A program made the position numbers and the translations under genes. A DNA stretch of 64,000 bases. It comes from an uncultured Rikenellaceae bacterium. GTDB taxonomy: Bacteria > Bacteroidota > Bacteroidia > Bacteroidales > Rikenellaceae. Shown here in pieces: positions 35,039 to 42,300 of the stretch; the first letter of the stretch is position 1, and every line of letters begins with the position of its first letter. The notes beneath the pieces were generated by a model. It saw only the letters and a list, made by a program, of their open reading frames with translations, ran no database searches and was not told the DNA's origin. Location: positions 310,001 through 374,000 of the forward strand of contig CAMLTW010000002.1 of NCBI GenBank assembly GCA_946486375.1, given 5' to 3'.

Positions 35039-36307
35039 ATGAAAAGGAACATTCTGACTTTCGAGGAAGCTCTTCGAAGAAATGCTCCGACGGCTTTCTC
35101 GACGCTGGTTAAACCTGCCGGATCGGCCTGCAACCTGCGCTGCCGTTATTGTTACTATCTGGACAAGTCCCGTCTTTACGACAACCGTCAGCCGGTGATG
35201 AGCGAAGAATTGCTGGAAACTTATATCCGTCAGTACATCGAGGCGAACGAAGTTCCGGAGGTGACTTTCATCTGGCACGGCGGGGAACCGTTGTTGCTTG
35301 GAAAGGATTATTATGAAAAGGCGTTGGCCCTGCAGCGCAGGTATGCGGACGGCAAGCGGATCGAAAACGTATTGCAGACCAACGGAACGTTGCTGACGGA
35401 AGACTGGTGCCGTTTCTTCGCCGCCAACGGGTTTCTGGTCGGAGTGTCGGTGGACGGCCCGGAAGATATTCACGACGCTTTCCGGCAGAATCGGGATGGA
35501 GGCGTTACCTTTCGCCGCGTGGAGGAAGGCATCGCTCTGCTGCAACGGTTCGGGGTGGAATACAATACCCTCAGCGTAGTCAGCCGGGCGAGCGAAGAAC
35601 GGGGAAGGGAAGTCTACCGTTTCCTGAAGTCACTCGGAAGCCGTTACATACAGTTTCTTCCGGCGGTGGAGCATATCCGGGAAGAAGGCGGGCGTCCGGT
35701 CGTCGTTCCGCCGGGAACGTCCGGTTCCCGTGCGGCGGAGTGGTCGGTTTCCGCGACGGGATACGGGAAATTTCTGAACGATGTGTTCGACGAGTGGGTG
35801 ACGGCGGATGTCGGAACCTGCTTCGTGCAAATGTTCGATGCGACGCTGGCCGGGTGGTGCGGCGTCCGACCGGGCGTGTGCTCGATGGCGGAGACCTGCG
35901 GAGACGCATTGGCGGTAGAACACAACGGGGATGTTTATTCCTGCGACCACTTCGTTTATCCGGAGTACCGGTTGGGGAATATCCGGGAAGATACGCTGAA
36001 AAACATGTACCGCTCGTCCCGGCAATTCGCCTTCGGTTTGGAGAAACGGAATTCGCTCCCTGCGGAATGCCTGCGTTGCCGGTATTATTTCGCCTGCCGG
36101 GGAGGCTGCCCCAAGCATCGTTTCGAAAGGAACGGGGATGGCGGGAAACACAAAAACGCCTTGTGCGAAGGATTCCGGATGTTTTTTGCCCACGCGGAAC
36201 CGTATATGGAGTACATGCGCGAATTGTTGGCGCAGGGACAGCCGCCTGCTTTCGTCAGACCGTGGGCCCGCCGACGGATGGGGTTGGATGGAATCGTGGA
36301 AAATTGA
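35039..36307 (+). CDS. anaerobic sulfatase-maturating enzyme-type radical SAM protein with SPASM domain
   Basis: 422 residues. The radical-SAM cluster motif is CNLRCRYC (Cys31, Cys35, Cys38), preceded by FSTLVKPAGSA as in anaerobic sulfatase maturases. FIWHGGEPLL matches the SAM-binding GGEP motif. The C-terminal SPASM/twitch region carries further cysteines for two auxiliary clusters (CGVRPGVCSMAETCGD, YSCDHFVYPEYRLGNI, CLRCRYYFACRGGCPKHR). The family converts an active-site Cys or Ser of sulfatases to formylglycine in the cytoplasm. No sulfatase gene is in the window. The ATG at 35039 is preferred because the conserved N-terminus begins there. Confidence 0.88.
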   Translation: MKRNILTFEEALRRNAPTAFSTLVKPAGSACNLRCRYCYYLDKSRLYDNRQPVMSEELLETYIRQYIEANEVPEVTFIWHGGEPLLLGKDYYEKALALQRRYADGKRIENVLQTNGTLLTEDWCRFFAANGFLVGVSVDGPEDIHDAFRQNRDGGVTFRRVEEGIALLQRFGVEYNTLSVVSRASEERGREVYRFLKSLGSRYIQFLPAVEHIREEGGRPVVVPPGTSGSRAAEWSVSATGYGKFLNDVFDEWVTADVGTCFVQMFDATLAGWCGVRPGVCSMAETCGDALAVEHNGDVYSCDHFVYPEYRLGNIREDTLKNMYRSSRQFAFGLEKRNSLPAECLRCRYYFACRGGCPKHRFERNGDGGKHKNALCEGFRMFFAHAEPYMEYMRELLAQGQPPAFVRPWARRRMGLDGIVEN

Positions 36308-36536
36308 GGGGCCGTCAGGGAGTTTCCGTGTAATATGGAATCGGTGCTTTATGCGCCGATTCCCGGTCGGAAAAAAGGAAAACTTCTTATTTCGTTCATT
36401 ACCGGAAACCGGCTGTCGGTTCGCCGATGGCATTATCTACGGGGTGGAAAGCGTGGTTCTTGATTTTTTCAACCGGTGTGATTCCTAACGATACGAATTA
36501 TCCGACTGGAAAGGATGAAAACGGAGGTGGAAGAAA

Positions 36537-36569
36537 TGAAAAAAGCTACTGAATCATTGATTCAACAGC
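36537..36569 (-). terminator. terminator of the split tRNA-Pro gene
   Basis: On the minus strand GCTGTTGAATCA and TGATTCAGTAGC pair with two G-U pairs and are followed by TTTTTT. It lies directly downstream of the tRNA 3' end and was presumably the original tRNA terminator. Confidence 0.55.
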
Positions 36570-36582
36570 CTTCCTGTTTTTG

Positions 36583-36625
36583 TCGGGGTGACTGGATTCG
36601 AACCAGCGACCACGCGCCCCCCAGG
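36583..36625 (-). other. prophage attachment site: 3' half of tRNA-Pro(GGG)
   Basis: Reading the minus strand from 36625: CCTGGGGGGCGCG (anticodon loop and 3' anticodon stem), TGGTC variable loop, a T arm with CTGG-TTCGAAT-CCAG, CACCCCG acceptor strand and discriminator A at 36583. Position 34-36 would be GGG. Identity to a tRNA stops at the 5' anticodon stem, where prophage sequence begins. This is the usual footprint of a tyrosine integrase crossing over in a tRNA anticodon loop. The 5' half, joined to a phage-borne 3' half, should lie past the right edge. Confidence 0.8.
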
Positions 36626-36782
36626 AGTGTGAAAATACTCCGTAAGTTATTTTAATTTCGATTCTTATTATTTTGATTCTCTGTAAATTGCAACTATATA
36701 CTTGAAGCCGCGCCTACCCCACCGGTTATTAAATTTCGGGGTTTGCAATTTTTTTGCAAACATTAAAAAATTGTCCAGATAA

Positions 36783-36816
36783 ATAAAAACCGCCTCCATT
36801 TTCGGGAGGCGGTCGG
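36783..36816 (-). terminator. terminator of the phage late/lysis transcript
   Basis: On the minus strand ACCGCCTCCC and GGAGGCGGT pair around a short loop and are followed by TTTTTATTTAT, just past the last phage gene. Confidence 0.85.
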
Positions 36817-36822
36817 GGGATG

Positions 36823-37431
36823 TTACCGTTTTTTCCTTTTCTTTTTCAGCTCGATGTACCGGGCGTATTCCAGGCTGGTATGGGGATTCTTGCTGACGGC
36901 TTCCAGGCGGACGGCCTTGGTGCCCCAGCGAAAGAACAGAAAGCGGCGCGGGATGCGGTGAACGACCGTGACCAGGGTGTCGTAGGAGACGATCCGGCCC
37001 GAGAAACGCCCGCTGTCGATGCAGCCGTCCAGTTCCAGGTAAGGGTTTCTGAAATGAAGGCAGGGAAGGGTGTCGGGGCCGGTCCGGTCCCGGTATACCA
37101 GGCTGTCGCGCACCACGGTGCGGACCTCGTACCGGGTCCGGGTCCCCATGTCGGTCACGGATTCCAGCCGCCGGAGCTTTACGTTCAGCGCCTCGATGGT
37201 CCCGAGCAGGTCCGCCTGGTAGCTCTCCATCTCCTTTTTTGTCAGGGTCAGCCTTTCCACGGAGGCCGCCGAAAGGCTGTCGCGGGTGCGGTACAGGCGC
37301 ACGTCCTCCAAAAGGGCGCGTTGGTTGTGCGAAAGCCGGCGGGCTTCCTGCCGCTGTCCCCTCCAGGCTCCCCACAGCAGGGCCACGGCCAGGGCCAGCA
37401 GGCCGATCAGCAGGAACAGGTATTTTTTCAT
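36823..37431 (-). CDS. spanin-like membrane protein (DUF6549-like)
   Basis: 202 residues. One N-terminal membrane helix (MKKYLFLLIGLLALAVALLWGAW) is followed by a long charged helical region (about 25-105) and then a beta-rich end with a basic KKKRKKR tail. The ATG at 37431 overlaps the endolysin stop by 4 bp; a longer frame upstream would run through the endolysin gene. A one-helix coiled-coil protein placed last after holin and endolysin is the position and form of an inner-membrane spanin. Bacteroides phage proteins of this type are filed as DUF6549, a label I give from memory. No outer-membrane spanin partner is obvious. Confidence 0.6.
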   Translation of the reverse strand: MKKYLFLLIGLLALAVALLWGAWRGQRQEARRLSHNQRALLEDVRLYRTRDSLSAASVERLTLTKKEMESYQADLLGTIEALNVKLRRLESVTDMGTRTRYEVRTVVRDSLVYRDRTGPDTLPCLHFRNPYLELDGCIDSGRFSGRIVSYDTLVTVVHRIPRRFLFFRWGTKAVRLEAVSKNPHTSLEYARYIELKKKRKKR

Positions 37432-37946
37432 GCTCGGAATTTTAAATCGTTGATGCGGTTGACCCACCCCCGGCGGAAACGCCCGTTGGCGGGGCGGCTG
37501 CGGCAAATGTCGTCGATATACTGCAGGCGGGCGGTCCGGATGCGGTCGAAGATTCCGGCCGGCTCGCAGGCGTTGAGCGCCGAGAGGGTTTCGGGTCCGA
37601 CTATCCCGTCCTGGGCCACGCCCAGGATACGCTGGGGTATTTTGATGCCCCAGACGCCGGAGGCCCACACCCAGTCCACCAGGATGTCGGCCACCGACTG
37701 GGAACGGATGGCGTCGCCCTTCCAGCGGTCCCAGTAAAGCGTTTTGAAAATCTCCATCCATTCGTTCAGGTCCATACTTTGCAAATCTTCCACGGTAGGA
37801 GCCGGCAGCCCTTTTCGCTTACGGTATTCGGTAAAGGTGCCTATGGTGACGCCTTTCATCGTCGCCCCGCCTGCGTCCTGGGGGTCGTTCACAAAACCGC
37901 CTTCCCATTTGAGGATGAAGGGGGCCAGCATTCTGAAATCAGCCAT
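37428..37946 (-). CDS. phage endolysin, GH108 family with peptidoglycan-binding domain
   Basis: 172 residues. The N-terminal segment ILKWEGGFVNDPQDAGGATMKGVTIGTF matches GH108 (kWEGGfv.dP.D.GG.T..GVT), with the catalytic Glu in WEGG. The C-terminal half (PQRILGVAQDGIVGPETLSALN) is the PG_binding_3 domain usual in this family. It would cleave the peptidoglycan glycan strand during lysis. There is no signal peptide, so export depends on the adjacent holin. The start overlaps the holin gene by 8 bp. Confidence 0.9.
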   Translation of the reverse strand: MADFRMLAPFILKWEGGFVNDPQDAGGATMKGVTIGTFTEYRKRKGLPAPTVEDLQSMDLNEWMEIFKTLYWDRWKGDAIRSQSVADILVDWVWASGVWGIKIPQRILGVAQDGIVGPETLSALNACEPAGIFDRIRTARLQYIDDICRSRPANGRFRRGWVNRINDLKFRA

Positions 37947-38403
37947 TGTTTTTTTCCTCCTTTTCTTGTTCTTGGTTTACAAATTCTGCCAGGAAAGGGA
38001 TTTTCCGGACGAACTCCATACTGACGAAATAGTAGATGAAAGACAATCCCCGACTGGCAGGAAACAGCCGCCGAAGATTTTTCAAAATGTTGACCGCGTA
38101 GAAATAAATAAACGCATAGGTTACGGTCGTGACGCATTGTAAAGCTCCGCCGGGATTTCCCATCTTTTCCCCCACGGTATAGGTGCTTGCCAGGATCAGG
38201 AAAAATACAGCGGTTTCCTTCATACAGTTGAACGCTTTACGGAAGCTGAATACCTCCTTGTTGACCGTGATTCCGGCCACCAGGCCAAAAAGCAGGTTTA
38301 GCAGGAACAGATAGAACAGACTGAACAAAACGTTTGTGATGGGGTGAAAATAGGCGATCATGGCCGAAAGCGTACCTACGATCAGGGTGCGGATGTTATC
38401 CAT
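37939..38403 (-). CDS. phage holin
   Basis: 154 residues with three to four hydrophobic helices (MIAYFHPITNVLFSLFYLFLLNLLFGLVAGI, ETAVFFLILASTYTVGEKM, CVTTVTYAFIYFYAVNIL) and a charged C-terminal tail ending EQEKEEKNNG. Size, topology and position directly before a GH108 endolysin fit the Bacteroides phage holin_4-type family. It would form the membrane lesion that releases the endolysin. Confidence 0.75.
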   Translation of the reverse strand: MDNIRTLIVGTLSAMIAYFHPITNVLFSLFYLFLLNLLFGLVAGITVNKEVFSFRKAFNCMKETAVFFLILASTYTVGEKMGNPGGALQCVTTVTYAFIYFYAVNILKNLRRLFPASRGLSFIYYFVSMEFVRKIPFLAEFVNQEQEKEEKNNG

Positions 38404-38410
38404 TTTTTCA

Positions 38411-38719
38411 TTATTTGAGGGTTTGGGAATTAATCGGGATTTCCTTTTCGCCCACGGAGGCCGTAACCGTCTCGTAAGCGGTCAGCAGGGCCGACGTTAC
38501 TTTCAAGACGTCCGCTCCTTTGGGAAAAGTAAGTTGGAGGCGCGTACAGTCCGAGCGTAAATTTCCGCAGTGAGTTTTGGGGTCGTTCGATGTGAAGGCG
38601 TCCAAATTGACCGAGGTAATCAACTGGCTGCCGTCGATCTGGTACGCCCCTTCCAGGACAAAACCGTCTTGTTCATCCCGGATAACGTACGTTGCATTTT
38701 GCAAATTTGTGTTCATCAT
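38411..38719 (-). CDS. hypothetical phage protein
   Basis: 102 residues, MMNTNLQNATYVIRDEQDG... with mostly beta-strand character (GFVLEGAYQIDGSQLITSVNLDAF) and two cysteines (HCGNLRSDC). No signal peptide or helix-turn-helix. It lies between the tail-tip block and the holin, 7 bp before the holin gene, and is in the lysis transcript. I do not recognise it; a small tail-fibre accessory or attachment protein is possible. An ATG at 38716 is an equal start. Confidence 0.6.
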   Translation of the reverse strand: MMNTNLQNATYVIRDEQDGFVLEGAYQIDGSQLITSVNLDAFTSNDPKTHCGNLRSDCTRLQLTFPKGADVLKVTSALLTAYETVTASVGEKEIPINSQTLK

Positions 38720-38762
38720 TGTAATTTTTAAAAGGTTAGTACAATCGATTATTTTAAATTAT

Positions 38763-38770
38763 TACCTTTG
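38763..38770 (+). promoter_or_regulatory. -7 element for the lipoprotein moron gene
   Basis: TACCTTTG, exact TAnnTTTG, 29 bp before the ATG at 38800 in an AT-rich stretch. It gives the opposite-strand gene its own promoter. Confidence 0.55.
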
Positions 38771-38799
38771 CCTTATATGAAACCCAATCTACATGCGCT

Positions 38800-39378
38800 A
38801 TGAAAAAAGTTATACTGTTAGGAATTATTACAATGCTTCTGCTGGCCTGCTCGAAGAATGACGACAAGGGGCGGACCCTTGACCCGAACGCGAAACTGGC
38901 CCTGAACGGCGCTCCCACCCCCAAAGCGGAAACCAACCCCGAACATTTGTCGGTGCGTGAAATCGTGGAACAAGCGGCGGCTATTAATTTCATCAGCGAC
39001 CAATACGGGGAAACCGGCCGGGGATTCGCCGACGCCCAGCGCGATCTGGAAAATAACCGGCTTTTGATGTACGGTTCGGATATTATCGAACCCCACGAAG
39101 GGATGATGAATCTGACTTTTATAGGGGCACACGACAATGTTATCATACGACAAACCTATTTCCCCGGACAAACGGACCCCGTGGGACGCCCTTTGCGGGT
39201 GATCGATACGATTGCTTACCTTCCCAATGCAGAGTTTAGAGCTGCCCACGATGCCGTGGTAAAGGCCTACAATGCGGGAAATTTTGAGGAAGTATACCGG
39301 CTTTTTCAACAGGCCTATACCTTCTACCCCATCACGGGGGCCGAATGGCGGGCTTTGAAAGCCCTGGGGAAGCAATAA
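38800..39378 (+). CDS. prophage-borne lipoprotein, opposite strand (moron)
   Basis: 192 residues. A lipoprotein signal MKKVILLGIITMLLLAC has lipobox LLAC with Cys17, then SKNDDKGRT. The mature part is mixed helix/strand with no family I recognise (HLSVREIVEQAAAINFISDQYGETGRGFADAQRDLENN). It is the only gene visible on the plus strand of the prophage, placed between the tail and lysis genes with its own TACCTTTG element. This is the classic arrangement of a moron expressed in the lysogen. Possible roles are superinfection exclusion at the cell surface or altered host fitness; neither is shown. Confidence 0.8.
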   Translation: MKKVILLGIITMLLLACSKNDDKGRTLDPNAKLALNGAPTPKAETNPEHLSVREIVEQAAAINFISDQYGETGRGFADAQRDLENNRLLMYGSDIIEPHEGMMNLTFIGAHDNVIIRQTYFPGQTDPVGRPLRVIDTIAYLPNAEFRAAHDAVVKAYNAGNFEEVYRLFQQAYTFYPITGAEWRALKALGKQ

Positions 39379-39389
39379 TACGGCTGGTG

Positions 39390-42300
39390 TCATGCCCTAT
39401 CTCCTATTAGGGTTAATGCAAAACCGTAGTCCGTGGATGTATTGTTTTGGCCCATATCGTACATGCCAACCACTATATAATTTGCAGTACGTTCTAAAAT
39501 AACAGGGGCGATTCGGTGCCAGTTCGGACGCGAAGGGTTGTGAACGGGGGTGACAAAGGCATGGTACCGGGTATGTCCTAACTGGTGGCCGATCCAGTAT
39601 TGACCGGCGGCCGTTTTTCTTACGTCCGGAGTGGTAAGATTTAAATACCCTTCCCACGTATCCACCACGCTCCCGTCAGGTTGCACCTGGGCTGAAACCA
39701 ACACACCGGGCATGTAAACTCCGCTGCCGGCCCTTACATGGAAATTCCCGTTGACTTCCACATGACCGTCAAACGCAGCAGCTCGATTGAATCGATTGCC
39801 CAGAGGTGATGCGCTATATAAGAGCGCATTTCGCACGCCGGCAAGTGTACTTATCGATGCATTGGGACGTATTGCAAACATGTCGCCGTCGGCATTTGAG
39901 TACTCCATCCGGTCCGGATAATAGATGTTTCCTATGTCCAATGAGCCGAAGAAAAATCCCCCGATCTGGGCCTGTCCATACCGAGCAATCGTAATATTGT
40001 CAAAGAACCCTTCCGCGGATTTGAGGGATTCGGTGTCGATATGGCGGGCTGAAATTTTCCCGTTGTTGAAAAGGGCCGCCACGTTCCCGGCATTGTCCTG
40101 AATCATGGTGTTACCGGTCAGGGTGATTCGGTTGGCGTCGATGTCGATTCCGGTAGCCCGGAGCCGGGCCGGCAAATCTTCCGGGGCGGCGCTCCAAAGG
40201 GTCGGGCGGGAGCCTTCCTCCAGCTTGACTTTGTGCCAGGTAATGGACCGGTAGCCGGCGGCCCCGGCTACCCCGGCGTAGAGCAGGATTCCGTAAGTGT
40301 CGGAGGGCAGGGAGGGTGTTACGAACGTAACCCATTGCCGGGCCGAGGATATGGGAAGATGCACATGGTTGGCGGCGACGCTGTTTTTCAAATCGTACAA
40401 GACAATGGAATAGATATCCGTGGCCGTTCCGGAAACGATCTCGGAACGTTCGACGGAAAACGTATAGGCGGTATTTGAACGAATTACCTCCGTCTGCAGG
40501 TCCTTCAGGGATATGTAGGCATACGAGGCGGCAGATTCTCCTATGGTGTAGGAGTCGCTGTTGCGTAGCAGGTTCCGACCGCCGGTCTGCATACTGTCGA
40601 CCGCCATGCGGATGCTGTCGGCCGTTTGGGTGATGGTGGAGTACGACGCCAGGGCGCCCGCCAGGTCCTGCTTGGAGACCCGGGCGGAAATCTGGTCGTC
40701 CCGGATTTTGAGTTCCGCGGCCAGCTCGACCTTGGCTACCATGTCCTCCGGGGCCGCCGTCCATCCTACGGGCGGTTTGTTTCCCCGCAGAATCCCGGCC
40801 GCATAGAACCGCCAGGAACCCTTGACAGAGTTGATTCCCATGCCATTCCCAATAGAATCCCCGCAAGAAAAGGCCGTCCAGTACATAAACCACCCGTTCC
40901 CCAAATCGGTCTTATTGCCGGTCAGAGCGGTAAGATGGCTAAATGTATTGACCCATCCTCCGAAATTCCAGCCTCCGTCGGCGTCAAGCTCCTTTGCAAT
41001 CACATAGTAGACCAACGGGGCATTGGCAAGCGACCCGCGCTCGGAAACTTCATGCAGGGTCATGTACTCCCCGCCGCCGGCCGGCCGGGAATATTCGACC
41101 ACTTTCCCCATGAACGGATCATCGACAAGGGTCGCGGTTCCTCCGTGCGGATGCCATAGGGCGGTGGTATCGTACCGGGAGCCGATCAGGTAGTTACGGG
41201 TGCCGGTTTGGGTGGCGTTGATTCTCTCGGTGGCGACCCGTTCCGCCTCGGCGGCGCTTTCGGCGGCCTGGTCGGCCAGGGAAGGGGACCATTGGTCCGA
41301 AGTTTTATTTCCTTCGACCAGTTTATACCAGTTGACCGTTGCCGTCCCGGCGCGACTGCCTTCATTGGGGGACATAAATGATTGTATCACATAGGTATCC
41401 TTACGAGGAACCTCAAAGGTGGCAGACGATACGATGTCTTCTAAAGACCTAATATCTATTCCTACAGCCCATGACCAGTCCGAAAGGTAGATAATTACAT
41501 AAAGGAACTTTTCGTCGATTACGGCTTGTTGGTCTACATGCCCGCATACTTGGAGGGTATAGGTTTTGCCTGCTTCCAAATCGACATAGCGGCCTGCAAA
41601 ACCATAAGCATTGCTTGTCTCGTTGATTTTGGAATCGTCGATCAGGTTCACGTCCCCGATTTGAAGGGTATTTACTTTCTCCGTCGAAATCCGTTCCGCC
41701 TCGGTGGCGCTTTCGGCGGCCTGGTCGGCCAGGGAAGGCCCCCATACCGGCATGGGTTTATTGCCGCGCACAAACCGGGGATTCGTGACGCTTCCGGAGT
41801 TCTTGCCATTTCGGTAGAAAGCCAGATAGTAATCCGTATCGACCACGTTTTCCAGCACGGTGAAGGAGTAGGTACCGGGGCCGCCTTGATGATGGTCTTC
41901 GATACCCACCGCTTGGTCCCAGTTCCCGTTCCATAAATAGGCATTCACCCCGTAGGCGTCTTCGTTATCCGGAACCTGCATATCATCCCAGGAAACGGTG
42001 TAGACTTCCCCCGGTTTGGGACGAACGGCCAAAAGGAACATAGCCACGATACCCCCAGGAATGAACGGGATAGTTCCTTTCGTGCCGTTTGCCAGGTTGA
42101 TGGCGCTGAACTCCAGACTGTCCACCTGGCTTTTGACCGAAAGGTCGATAGCTCCGCCTGAAACGGTCAGAGCGGTAAGGACTTTTTGCTGGATAGCGTC
42201 GCCGGCCTGGTCGATGTACTTGTCCAGGGTCATGCCGTTGGAGAGCCGGAAATGCCCCGCCAGGTAGCAGTTCAAAGAGTAGAGGCCATAACCTTCCGGG

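Larger units (their letters stand above)
36308..36822. other. host-prophage junction region
   Basis: 515 bp with no gene. It contains the end of the host sequence, the tRNA terminator, the attachment site, an inverted repeat GTTTGCAA-TTTTT-TTGCAAAC (36741-36761) and the terminator of the phage lysis genes. Confidence 0.6.

Noticed and set aside
36741..36761. Inverted repeat GTTTGCAA-TTTTT-TTGCAAAC as the attachment core
   Set aside because: The tRNA-Pro half explains the junction better; this repeat lies 116 bp inside the prophage and is more likely an integrase arm site or a weak terminator.
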